Below, piece after piece: positions 25,811 through 34,280 of a DNA stretch of 64,000 bases. Made by a program: the position numbers and the translations under genes. Source of the stretch: Sterolibacterium sp964437515 (GTDB taxonomy: Bacteria; Pseudomonadota; Gammaproteobacteria; Burkholderiales; Rhodocyclaceae); contig CAYTHB010000003.1 in the NCBI GenBank assembly GCA_964437515.1, positions 1 to 64,000 on the forward strand, given 5' to 3'. Numbering within the stretch: the first letter of the stretch is position 1; the number at the start of each line of letters is the position of its first letter. Below the pieces are notes generated by a model, which worked only from the letters and a program-made list of their open reading frames with translations, was not told the origin of the DNA and searched no databases.

Positions 25811-26781
25811 CAAGCCTTATCGGTGTTGGCCGCACGTTCCAGTGCGTCGATGAACAGGGACGCGACATTGCAGCCGGTCTGTTGAGTGATTTCAACAAAA
25901 CAGGTTGGGCTGGTGACGTTGATTTCTGTCAGATGGTCACCAATGACATCCAGCCCCACCAGCAACAAGCCGCGTTCAGCAAGGCGGGGTCCGAGGGTTT
26001 CCGCAATTTCACGATCGCGTTCCGAAAGCGGACGGGCAACGCCTGTGCCGCCCGCAGCGAGATTGCCACGAGACTCGCCCGCTTTGGGAATGCGCGCCAG
26101 ACAATAAGGCACAGGAACACCGTCGATTAGCAGAATGCGTTTGTCACCCTCTCGAATCTGGGGCAGATAACGCTGTGCCATGATGCTGCGCTGCCCTTGT
26201 TGTGTCAGCGTTTCAATAATCACATTACGATTCGGATCATCGTGTCGGACACGAAAGATCGAACTGCCACCCATGCCATCGAGTGGCTTCAGGATGACAT
26301 CTTGTAATTCGTCAATGAAACAATGGAGGTCGTTCGTGTTGCGTGAAACCAGTGTGGTGGGGGCGTAGGAATGGAATTCGGTAATGGCAATTTTTTCGTT
26401 GTGATCGCGAATGGCTCGGGGATGATTGAAAATGCGCGCGCCTGATGCCTCGGCGCGTTCCAGCAACCAGGTTGCCGCGATATATTCAGCGTCAAACGGG
26501 GGATCCTGACGCATCACGGTCGCATGAAAATCGATCAGGAGGCGACGTTGTTGTTCTTGCGTGTCGTACCAGTGAGCGGATTCGTCGTTCAGATTCAGAT
26601 TCAAATTCAGGCTGAGTTTGGTCGCCATTGCGCTGACGACACCATCGCGCCAGAGCAGGTCGTCACGCAAAATGGCATGAACCTCATGGCCGCGCCGTGC
26701 CGCTTCACGCATCATGGCAATGCTGGAATCCTTATGCGGCTTTAGTGTTTCCAGCGGATCGATGATGAAGGCTAGTTGCAT
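25810..26781 (-). CDS. gshB: Glutathione synthetase
   Basis: An ATP-grasp ligase that joins gamma-Glu-Cys and Gly. The family start MQLAFIIDPLETLKPHKDSS fixes ATG 26781. DVILKPLDGMGGSSIFR is the glycine-rich nucleotide loop, and GGTGVARPLSERD and TEINVTSPTCFVEI are typical. The length of 323 residues is a little above the usual 315; the excess includes a short NLNLNLN tract near residue 70 produced by a 6-bp DNA repeat. It follows gshA by ten bases. Confidence 0.95.
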   Translation of the reverse strand: MQLAFIIDPLETLKPHKDSSIAMMREAARRGHEVHAILRDDLLWRDGVVSAMATKLSLNLNLNLNDESAHWYDTQEQQRRLLIDFHATVMRQDPPFDAEYIAATWLLERAEASGARIFNHPRAIRDHNEKIAITEFHSYAPTTLVSRNTNDLHCFIDELQDVILKPLDGMGGSSIFRVRHDDPNRNVIIETLTQQGQRSIMAQRYLPQIREGDKRILLIDGVPVPYCLARIPKAGESRGNLAAGGTGVARPLSERDREIAETLGPRLAERGLLLVGLDVIGDHLTEINVTSPTCFVEITQQTGCNVASLFIDALERAANTDKA

Positions 26782-26791
26782 TACAGGGCTT

Positions 26792-28093
26792 TCATTCGAT
26801 AAGGGGTGTCGCTGGCTCGGTTTGTTCCAGTTCGAGTGCTGCCGCCAGCATGGCCAAACGCGCAACGACTCCATAAGCATAGAAACGGTTGGGTGGCGCG
26901 TCGGGAGACTGGGCGGCATCGGGCAGCGAACAGCCGGTATTGAACGCCAGCGGTTCGAAATGCATCCCCGGCGCATTGAGGTTTTCGTCACGCCCCCGCT
27001 GTGCATTAACACGATAAAAACCGCCGACAACGTAACGATCAATCATGTAAATGACGGGTTCGGCGACACCATCCTCGATAGTTTCAAAAGTGGGTACGCC
27101 TTCCTGAATGATGACTTCAGTGACTTGCAAGCCTTCCTTGCCTACCGCCATCTTGTTGCGTTGCTTACGATTAAGCCCTTTGACTTCACTGGCATCGTGG
27201 ATGGTCATGATGCCCATGCCATACGTCCCTGCATCTGCCTTGACGATGACAAAAGGTTTTTCCGTCACACCGTATTCGATATATTTGGTGCGGATTTTTG
27301 CCAGCAGGCTATCCACATTGGCGGCCAGGCATTCTTCTCCTGTGCGCTCGTGGAAATTGATTTTGCCGCAGACGCCAAATCCGGGGTCGATTAGCCAGGG
27401 GTCGATACCGATTGCCGCAGCAAAATCATTGGCAACCTGACGGTAGGCGGCAAAGTGGTGTGATTTGCGCCGTACATGCCAACCTGCATGCAAGGGAGGC
27501 AGAACGAATTGTTCATGCAGCCCCTCAAGCACGGCGGGAACGCCCGCAGAAAGATCATTGTTGAGAAGTATCGTACAGGGGTCGAAATCTTCCAGCCCCA
27601 AACGACGAGAATCCGTACCGTAGCGTTTCAAAGGCTCCAAGGTCAGATGCTGACCATCGGGTAAATCCAGCACCGTAGGTGCGGTAATTTCTGGCAAAAG
27701 CGAACCCACGCGTACATTAAGCCCTGCATGGCGCAGGATGCTGGTCAGTCGCGCCACGTTTTGAAGATAGAAATGATTACGGGTGTGATTTTCCGGAATC
27801 AACAGCAGATTGCAGGCGGATGGGCAGAGCTTTTCAACAGCCGCTTGCGCGGCTTGTACGCAGAGCGGCAAAAATGCGGGATTGAGATTATTGAACCCTC
27901 CGGGGAACAGATTGGTATCTACCGGCGCCAGTTTGAATCCGGCATTTCGCAGATCGACCGACGTATAAAAGGGGGGCGTATGGTCGAGCCATTGCGCGCG
28001 CAGCCATTGCTCGATTCGTGTTTCATTGTCGAGAAAGCTGCGTTCGAGTGCCAGCAAGGGGCCATTCAGAACGGTCGTCAGATGAGGAACCAT
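26792..28093 (-). CDS. gshA: Glutamate-cysteine ligase, ATP-grasp ferrooxidans type
   Basis: The first enzyme of glutathione synthesis. The sequence matches the proteobacterial gshA first noted in acidophilic thiobacilli: FYTSVDLRNAGFKLAPVDTN, FPGGFNNLN, KADAGTYGMGIM and PVIYMIDRYVVGGFYRVN. The 433 residues are normal for this type. This form is unrelated in sequence to E. coli GshA. It heads the minus-strand operon with gshB and apbE. Confidence 0.93.
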   Translation of the reverse strand: MVPHLTTVLNGPLLALERSFLDNETRIEQWLRAQWLDHTPPFYTSVDLRNAGFKLAPVDTNLFPGGFNNLNPAFLPLCVQAAQAAVEKLCPSACNLLLIPENHTRNHFYLQNVARLTSILRHAGLNVRVGSLLPEITAPTVLDLPDGQHLTLEPLKRYGTDSRRLGLEDFDPCTILLNNDLSAGVPAVLEGLHEQFVLPPLHAGWHVRRKSHHFAAYRQVANDFAAAIGIDPWLIDPGFGVCGKINFHERTGEECLAANVDSLLAKIRTKYIEYGVTEKPFVIVKADAGTYGMGIMTIHDASEVKGLNRKQRNKMAVGKEGLQVTEVIIQEGVPTFETIEDGVAEPVIYMIDRYVVGGFYRVNAQRGRDENLNAPGMHFEPLAFNTGCSLPDAAQSPDAPPNRFYAYGVVARLAMLAAALELEQTEPATPLIE

Positions 28094-28250
28094 GAGCCTG
28101 TTCCTTTCGGCGCATTTGTAGAACCCACAAGTTCTTTGTCCAATGTCGTCATTCTTTTCTCATGCCTATGGTGAAGGCGGGTTCAGTAACAAGCGCCTTG
28201 AGCAAGCCATCCATCTTACTACAGCATGGAGCGCAGCTCTTTGTACTGCG

Positions 28251-28280
28251 TTCACTCATATCGGACAAGGCGTTTATACT
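28251..28280 (+). promoter_or_regulatory. Possible sigma-70 promoter for the cyclase gene
   Basis: TTCACT (28251-28256) and TATACT (28275-28280) are separated by 18 bases and lie 44 bases before the start codon. Both deviate moderately from consensus. Confidence 0.4.
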
Positions 28281-28323
28281 GTAGCCCCGGAACAGTCCCA
28301 GACCCAGATCTTGTCGGCCGTCG

Positions 28324-29655
28324 ATGAGCGCACCCGATACGCCCATACCGCAAACAGAACTCAGTGCCACCGAGATGGCCTACGGTCGTTTCGTGCCGAT
28401 GCAACTGTTGCGCCTGCTCAAACGCCCAAGCATTGTGGATGTGCATCTGGGGGATCACGTCGAACAGGAAATGACGCTGCTATTTTCTGATATTCGTGAT
28501 TTCACCACCCTGTCGGAATCCATCCTTCCCGCAGAAAATTTCCGCTTCATCAATTCCTATCTGTCCACCATGGAGCCCATGGTGACGCGCCACAATGGCA
28601 TCATCGATAAATATATTGGTGATGGCATCATGGCACTCTTCCCCGGTTCGGCAGACGATGCCGTTCGCTCCGGGATCGACATGCTGCATCAGTTGGCAAC
28701 GTACAACGTCGGTCGTTCTCATGCAGGCTTTGTTCCCATTCGTATTGGTATCGGTATCAATACGGGGCTGGTCATGATGGGGACGGTGGGCGGTCACAAC
28801 CGCATGGACAGTACCGTGATTGGGGATGCCGTCAATCTGGCTTCACGTCTTGAAGACCTGACCAAAAACTACGGAACGCCATTGGTCATCAGTGCCAATA
28901 CCCTGAACGCACTTTCTGATCCGAATGTGTATCACATTCGTTTCATCGATCGGCTACGCATCAAAGGACGTTATCAGGCGCAATCGGTTTTTGAAGTTTT
29001 TGATGCGGATCCTGAACCGTTGCGTCTGGCAAAACAGGCCACACGGGAGATTTTTGAAAAAGCATTGGCTTTTTTTCATTTGGGGCACGCCGAACTTGCG
29101 CAACCCTTGTTGCAGGAATGTTTGCGCATTGCTCCCGATGATCGCGCCGTGCGCGTCTATCTTGAGCGATGTAAAGAAACTCTGCGCAAAGGTGCAGATG
29201 AAGGCTCGGGCGAAGGCGAAACGCAAATCGAGGCCGACATTGGATGGCGCCGGGAGTATTCCATCGGGATTCGTGAGATTGATACCTTGAATCAGGAGCT
29301 ACTCAGTTGTGCAACACGGCTGGAACGTCAGGTGGCGCGGGGTGATGCGGCGGGGACGAATGCCACGCTGAGCAGTTTTGTCGAGCATTTGTCCGTGCTT
29401 AACAGTTCCGAAGAAAACCTGATGCAGCGTTACGATTACCCCTTCGCCAGCGATCACCTGAAGCAACATATCGCCTTTGATCGCACCGTGATGAGTCTGC
29501 GGAATGAAATCGAACAACATGATGCTGCCCAGGAACACGAACGTCTGCATGTCCTATTCCGTATCCGCATCATGCTGACGGATTGGCAGATCAATCACAC
29601 CATCAAGAGCGATCTGCATCTGGGGCATTTCCTGCAACGCGCGGGGGTGAGCTGA
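28324..29655 (+). CDS. Class III adenylate/guanylate cyclase with C-terminal hemerythrin-like domain
   Basis: The cyclase domain occupies about residues 45-230: LFSDIRDFT (metal Asp56), DKYIGDGIMALF (Asp100) and TVIGDAVNLASRLE with the Asn and Arg transition-state residues. The Thr of the TVIGD motif sits at the specificity position of class IIIb, so cAMP is the likely product. A helical segment (about 235-300) links to a hemerythrin-like domain (YSIGIREID, SSEENLMQRYDYP, DHLKQH, WQINHTIKSD). Two usual His ligands appear replaced: the one after EID is Asn, and that before EEN is Leu. No membrane segment is seen, so it is cytoplasmic. Domain order is cyclase first, sensor last. Confidence 0.85.
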   Translation: MSAPDTPIPQTELSATEMAYGRFVPMQLLRLLKRPSIVDVHLGDHVEQEMTLLFSDIRDFTTLSESILPAENFRFINSYLSTMEPMVTRHNGIIDKYIGDGIMALFPGSADDAVRSGIDMLHQLATYNVGRSHAGFVPIRIGIGINTGLVMMGTVGGHNRMDSTVIGDAVNLASRLEDLTKNYGTPLVISANTLNALSDPNVYHIRFIDRLRIKGRYQAQSVFEVFDADPEPLRLAKQATREIFEKALAFFHLGHAELAQPLLQECLRIAPDDRAVRVYLERCKETLRKGADEGSGEGETQIEADIGWRREYSIGIREIDTLNQELLSCATRLERQVARGDAAGTNATLSSFVEHLSVLNSSEENLMQRYDYPFASDHLKQHIAFDRTVMSLRNEIEQHDAAQEHERLHVLFRIRIMLTDWQINHTIKSDLHLGHFLQRAGVS

Positions 29656-29698
29656 TGTCTGGCGTGCTTGCCCCTGAAATCTTTACGGAGACCACGAT

Positions 29699-30322
29699 AT
29701 GTCAGGAAATTTGCTGATTGTCTCTGCGCCTTCCGGAGCAGGCAAGACAACCTTGGTACGCGAGCTGCTCAAACGCGACGACAAGGTGCGGCTGTCTGTG
29801 TCCTATACGACGCGTCAGCCACGACCCGGTGAAACAGAAGGTGTTGACTACCATTTCATTGATACGGCTACCTTCCTATCCATGCGTGATCAAGGCGATT
29901 TCATCGAATCAGCCGAAGTTCATGGCAATTTTTATGGCACGTCCCGTTCATGGCTGGAACAGCAACTGAAGACAGGGCAGGACGTATTGCTTGAAATTGA
30001 TTGGCAGGGCGCACAGCAGGTACGAAAGATTTTTGAAAATGCGGTAGGTATTTTCATTCTCCCCCCTTCCATGGAAGAGCTGGAGCGTCGGCTATGTGGT
30101 CGAGGGACGGATAGTGCGGAAATCATTTCACGCAGAACGCTGGCCGCATTGACTGAAATGCGTCATGTGAGCGAATTTCACTACGTTATAATCAATAACG
30201 ATTTGCAGACAGCCATTGCCGAACTGCAAGCATTGGCACATGCGGCGCGCTTACGCACGCTCTCCCAGCGTGCACGTTATCCTGAATTGTTTTCTCCCCT
30301 TTTTCCCTTGTCCAAGGACTGA
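29699..30322 (+). CDS. gmk: Guanylate kinase
   Basis: Converts GMP to GDP. The P-loop SAPSGAGKTTLV lies at residues 9-20. SYTTRQPRPGETEGVDYHFI and DVLLEIDWQGAQQVRK follow. The 207 residues are typical. It is followed by rpoZ after two bases and then spoT, the standard guanine-nucleotide cluster. Confidence 0.97.
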   Translation: MSGNLLIVSAPSGAGKTTLVRELLKRDDKVRLSVSYTTRQPRPGETEGVDYHFIDTATFLSMRDQGDFIESAEVHGNFYGTSRSWLEQQLKTGQDVLLEIDWQGAQQVRKIFENAVGIFILPPSMEELERRLCGRGTDSAEIISRRTLAALTEMRHVSEFHYVIINNDLQTAIAELQALAHAARLRTLSQRARYPELFSPLFPLSKD

Positions 30323-30324
30323 AC

Positions 30325-30531
30325 ATGGCTCGTATTTCTGTTGATGATTGCCTCAAGAATATTCCCAACCGCTTTCAACTGACACTGGCGGCAACTTATC
30401 GCGCCCGTCAGCTCACCTTGGGGGGGACACCTCAGGTGGAGACGGATAACGATAAGCCGACCGTCATCGCCTTGCGTGAGATTGCAGCGGGCAAGGTGGG
30501 GTTGGAAATACTCAATCGCAGTCAGGCATAA
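30325..30531 (+). CDS. rpoZ: RNA polymerase omega subunit
   Basis: A 68-residue omega subunit, MARISVDDCLKNIPNRFQLTLAATYRARQL, with KPTVIALREIAAGKVG downstream. It helps assemble beta-prime and is part of one ppGpp-binding site on RNA polymerase. It is directly coupled to gmk and next to spoT. Confidence 0.97.
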   Translation: MARISVDDCLKNIPNRFQLTLAATYRARQLTLGGTPQVETDNDKPTVIALREIAAGKVGLEILNRSQA

Positions 30532-30603
30532 CGATTATTTGCCCTCCTCCTGTCTGTTGCGCACATCAGAAAAACGCAGGCAGTAGGGGAACGTATTGAT
30601 CCG

Positions 30604-32844
30604 ATGCCTTCATCTCATCCCCATAAAAAGGATACCGAAGCCGAGTCGGCTTCGAGTGATGAGGCACGACAAAACGTAGCCGATTCCGTTTCATCCGTGC
30701 CGTCTTTTGATCTGGATCCGGCGCTGGCACCGTTAAGAGAACGGCTCGTCCAATATCTTTCGCCTCCCGAAATCGAGCGCATTGAAGAGGTTTGCCGCTT
30801 TGGTGAGCGTGCGCATCACGGGCAGTTTCGCAGTAGTGGCGACCCTTACATCACGCATCCGATTGCGGTTGCGACAACGCTGGCGGGCTGGCGTCTCGAT
30901 CCGCAGGCATTGAGTGCGGCATTGCTTCACGATGTGATGGAAGACACGGACATCACCAAGGAAGAGATTGCCGAACGGTTTGGCAAGGTGACGGCCGATC
31001 TGGTGGATGGTGTTTCCAAGATTGGCCGTCTGGAAGACCAGTCCTATGAGGATGCGCAGGCCGAAAATTTCCGGAAAATGTTGCTGGCCATGGCGCGTGA
31101 TGTGCGCGTCATTCTCATCAAGCTGGCGGATCGTCTCCACAATATGCAGACACTGGGCGCGTTACGTCCAGACAAACGGCGACGCGTCGCACGTGAAACA
31201 CTCGATATTTTTGCGCCGATTGCCAATCGACTGGGCTTGAATGCCGTCAGCCGGGAGTTGCAAGAGCTTTCATTTTTCCACTTTCATCCGATGCGCTATG
31301 GCGTGCTTGAGAAAGCATTACGGAATGCGCGTGGCAACCGTCGTGAAGTGGTGGGCAAAATACTGGAAACCCTGCGTCATCGTTTGCCTGAAGTGGGGAT
31401 CGATGTCGAAGTGATGGGGCGCGAGAAGCATATTTACGGTATTTACCGCAAGATGCGTGATAAGCATCTGACCTTCTCTCAGGTGTTTGATATCTATGGT
31501 TTTCGCGTCCTCGTCAAGGATCAGCCGACCTGTTACCTGGCACTGGGTGCGCTGCATGGCATCTACAAGCCCGTCCCTGGAAAATTCAAGGATTACATTG
31601 CCATTCCTAAAGCCAATGGCTATCAATCATTGCACACCACCTTGATCGGGCCGTATGGCACACCGGTGGAAGTGCAGATTCGTACCCACGAAATGCATCA
31701 TGTGGCCGAATCTGGCGTGGCATCCCATTGGCTTTACAAAGACGATCAAACGCTCGACGAATTGCAGCAAAAAACCCATAAATGGCTGCAATCCTTGCTG
31801 GAACTGCAATCTGCTTCTGGGACATCTTCTGAGTTTCTGGATCACGTCAAGGTCGATTTGTTTCCGGGTGAGGTTTTTGTCTTTACACCCAAGGGCAAAA
31901 TCGTGGGCTTGCCACGCGGAGCCACAGCGGTTGATTTTGCGTATGCCGTGCATACGGACGTCGGCAATCGTTGCGAGGCTTGCCGTATCAATGGCGAGCC
32001 CAAACCGCTGCGCACCGAATTGCGCAATGGCGATCAGGTCGAGATTATCTGTGCCTCCCATGCCAATCCCAATCCCGGTTGGCTGACTTATGTCAAAAGC
32101 AGCCGAGCGAGATCACAGATTCGTCACTATCTCAAACAACGCCAGAGTGTCGAATCCACTGAGTTGGGTGAGCATTTGCTGGTTCAGGCGCTACAGAATC
32201 TGGGAATGTCGCTGGAGCAGATTGATGCTGTGGTCTGGGGGCGTTTTGTGCGAGGAAGTGGAGCCCATTCCAAGAAAGAAATTTTGACCGATATCGGTTT
32301 GGGCAAACGTATGGCCGCCATTGTTGCGCGGAGTCTGATTGCGGAATCCGAATCCGTGGCGGGTGTTGCCAAGCGGTCTTTCGAGCGACGCAAGGCATTG
32401 AGCCCCATCATCATTCACGGTAGTGAGGGAGTCGTCGTTCAATTGGCCAAGTGCTGTTGCCCGATACCGGGGGATGCCATTGTAGGCATCGTGCGCAAGG
32501 GACAGGGCTTGACCGTTCATGCCAGCGATTGCCGTAATATTGGCCGCGCCCATCACGAACGTGACAATTGGATCGAAGTCGAGTGGGATCACGCAACAGA
32601 CAGCTTGTTTGAAACCCATGTTCGCATCGTGACAGAAAATCGGCGCGGCGCACTGGCCCGTATGACGGCGGCTATCACGGCGGCAGACTCGGATATTCAG
32701 AACGTGCGAATTGATGATGATCATGGTTTATACACGCCGCTGCAATTTACGCTGCATGTCAGTGACCGTGCGCACTTGGCGCGCATCATGCGAAGTTTGC
32801 GCCGCCTTCCTGAAGTCATGCGCATTTCACGCGTTCGTGAATAA
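30604..32844 (+). CDS. spoT: Bifunctional (p)ppGpp synthetase/hydrolase
   Basis: The main Rel/SpoT enzyme. The HD hydrolase domain is intact (HDVMEDT near 109-115; LADRLHNMQTLG). The synthetase domain has REKHIYGIYRKM and NGYQSLHTTLIGPYG. A TGS domain (VFVFTPKGKIVGLPRGATAVDFAYAVHTDVG), a zinc-finger-like CCCPIPGD region and a C-terminal ACT domain complete the standard order. An intact HDxxED motif indicates SpoT rather than RelA. The N-terminus has about 40 extra, low-complexity residues. Confidence 0.96.
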   Translation: MPSSHPHKKDTEAESASSDEARQNVADSVSSVPSFDLDPALAPLRERLVQYLSPPEIERIEEVCRFGERAHHGQFRSSGDPYITHPIAVATTLAGWRLDPQALSAALLHDVMEDTDITKEEIAERFGKVTADLVDGVSKIGRLEDQSYEDAQAENFRKMLLAMARDVRVILIKLADRLHNMQTLGALRPDKRRRVARETLDIFAPIANRLGLNAVSRELQELSFFHFHPMRYGVLEKALRNARGNRREVVGKILETLRHRLPEVGIDVEVMGREKHIYGIYRKMRDKHLTFSQVFDIYGFRVLVKDQPTCYLALGALHGIYKPVPGKFKDYIAIPKANGYQSLHTTLIGPYGTPVEVQIRTHEMHHVAESGVASHWLYKDDQTLDELQQKTHKWLQSLLELQSASGTSSEFLDHVKVDLFPGEVFVFTPKGKIVGLPRGATAVDFAYAVHTDVGNRCEACRINGEPKPLRTELRNGDQVEIICASHANPNPGWLTYVKSSRARSQIRHYLKQRQSVESTELGEHLLVQALQNLGMSLEQIDAVVWGRFVRGSGAHSKKEILTDIGLGKRMAAIVARSLIAESESVAGVAKRSFERRKALSPIIIHGSEGVVVQLAKCCCPIPGDAIVGIVRKGQGLTVHASDCRNIGRAHHERDNWIEVEWDHATDSLFETHVRIVTENRRGALARMTAAITAADSDIQNVRIDDDHGLYTPLQFTLHVSDRAHLARIMRSLRRLPEVMRISRVRE

Positions 32845-32886
32845 CGCGAATAAAATCATCCATTTTTCTTGAATCTGGAGTCTCTC

Positions 32887-33078
32887 ATGGCAAAAAATTA
32901 CGTTTCGGAACACACGCAATTCATGTGTGACTGGCTGAAAAAACACCCTGAACAGCAAGTCGAAAAATTTAAGGGACGCAAGCTGTGGTGGGACAAAACG
33001 CCCCAGTCATTAGATGAATTGCGTCGGCTTCAAGACGCCAATGTGGGACAAAAAGGATATGTGTACGACGTGAACTGA
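32887..33078 (+). CDS. DUF3460 family small protein
   Basis: A 63-residue protein with the DUF3460 pattern (YVSEHTQFMCDWLKKHPE, KGRKLWWDKTPQSLDE, VGQKGYVYD). The family is typical of betaproteobacteria, and its function is unknown. GGAG lies 11 bases before ATG 32887; six residues encoded from 32869 are unlikely. It follows spoT. Confidence 0.85.
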   Translation: MAKNYVSEHTQFMCDWLKKHPEQQVEKFKGRKLWWDKTPQSLDELRRLQDANVGQKGYVYDVN

Positions 33079-33180
33079 AACGCTGAATCTAGATCGAACA
33101 TCAATGCTGTTTCGGTCGAGACGGTGCTTCTTCCTTTACAATCACACAATTCAGCGCAACACGAAATATTAGCTTTTGCT

Positions 33181-33201
33181 TATAATGCAGGCCTGCATTA
33201 T
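33181..33201 (+). promoter_or_regulatory. -10 box overlapping a perfect 20-bp palindrome
   Basis: TATAAT at 33181-33186 overlaps the perfect palindrome ATAATGCAGGCCTGCATTAT (33182-33201), which lies 21 bases before the pcm start. No strong -35 is seen. A dimeric repressor bound there would block the -10 and start site. Confidence 0.65.
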
Positions 33202-33222
33202 GAATTATGGAGACTTCGTCGA

Positions 33223-33888
33223 ATGAATCTCGAACAAGCCCGCTTCAATATGATCGAACAGCAGCTCCGTACCTGGGAGGTGCTCGACCAGAACATCATC
33301 GATCTGCTGTATGTCGTTCGGCGCGAAGAGTTTGTCCCGCAAGCCTATCGTCAGCTTGCCTTTGCGGATACGGAGATTCCGCTGGGTCATGGCGCTTCCA
33401 TGCTGCCACCCAAGATAGAGACGCGTATCCTGCAAGCACTGCATTTGAGAAAATCTGACCGTGTTCTTGAAATCGGTACGGGCTCGGGTTATATGGCAGC
33501 CTTGCTGGCTGCTCATGCGGCACAGGTGCTGACGGTCGAGATTGTTCCTGAGTTGGCAGATAAGGCAACAGATACGTTTCGAAAACAAGGTGTCGATAAC
33601 GTCATTGTTTCGCTGGGGAATGGCGCACGAGGCTGGCCTTCACAGGCTCCTTACGATGCCATCATGGTTTCTGGTGCGGTTCCTGAAGTTCCTTCCTGTC
33701 TGCTGGATCAACTCAAGGTAGGGGGGCGCATGATTGCCTTTGTTGGGACGGCACCGCTCATGGAAGTGCAGCGAATTACACGTACGGCACCCGCTGCCTT
33801 TCAGGTGGAAGCCCTTTTCGAGACACAGGTGCCTGACCTGATCTGTGAAGGGACGCTGTCTCAGTCGTCATCTTCTTTCTGCCTGTAA
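33223..33888 (+). CDS. pcm: Protein-L-isoaspartate O-methyltransferase family protein
   Basis: A 221-residue SAM methyltransferase of the Pcm family that repairs isoaspartyl residues. It starts MNLEQARFNMIEQQLRTWEV. LGHGASMLPPKIETRILQALHL and SAM motif I VLEIGTGSGYMAALLA are present, then YDAIMVSGAVPEVP. Variants of this group, upstream of rhodanese and tolC genes in betaproteobacteria, may have a different substrate from classic Pcm. ATG 33223 was chosen from family alignment; the longer frame from 33124 covers the promoter. Confidence 0.88.
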   Translation: MNLEQARFNMIEQQLRTWEVLDQNIIDLLYVVRREEFVPQAYRQLAFADTEIPLGHGASMLPPKIETRILQALHLRKSDRVLEIGTGSGYMAALLAAHAAQVLTVEIVPELADKATDTFRKQGVDNVIVSLGNGARGWPSQAPYDAIMVSGAVPEVPSCLLDQLKVGGRMIAFVGTAPLMEVQRITRTAPAAFQVEALFETQVPDLICEGTLSQSSSSFCL

Positions 33889-33909
33889 CTGTTCCATTCG
33901 ATCATTCGG

Positions 33910-34233
33910 ATGCAGAATATCAGCGCACTGCAGCTTGCCACATGGCTTCGCGATACACAACGCGAACAGCCGGTGCTGATTGATGTGCGTGAGCCGTGGG
34001 AGTTCAATGTGTGTCACATCGAGGGTTCTACTCCGTTACCCATGAGCCGTATTCCGCAGCTTTGGTCTGACTTGAATCCCGCCGCTGAAACCGTGGTGAT
34101 TTGTCATCATGGCCACCGTAGCCTTCAGGTCGCCTTGTTTCTTGAGCATCAAGGATTTTCACACGTCACCAATCTCGTTGGTGGAATTGCGGCTTGGGCA
34201 CACCAGGTCGAGCCTGCCATGCCCACTTACTGA
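33910..34233 (+). CDS. Rhodanese-like sulfurtransferase
   Basis: A single-domain rhodanese of 107 residues. DVREPWEFNVCHIEGS is the N-terminal signature, and the active-site loop CHHGHRS carries Cys65. It transfers sulfane sulfur to cyanide or thiol acceptors; the physiological acceptor is unknown. It lies 21 bases after pcm and 47 bases before tolC, in one operon. Confidence 0.92.
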   Translation: MQNISALQLATWLRDTQREQPVLIDVREPWEFNVCHIEGSTPLPMSRIPQLWSDLNPAAETVVICHHGHRSLQVALFLEHQGFSHVTNLVGGIAAWAHQVEPAMPTY

Positions 34234-34280
34234 TGAAGCATGATCGAATCTGTCTGCGAAATAAGGCTAAGGCGTATGTC

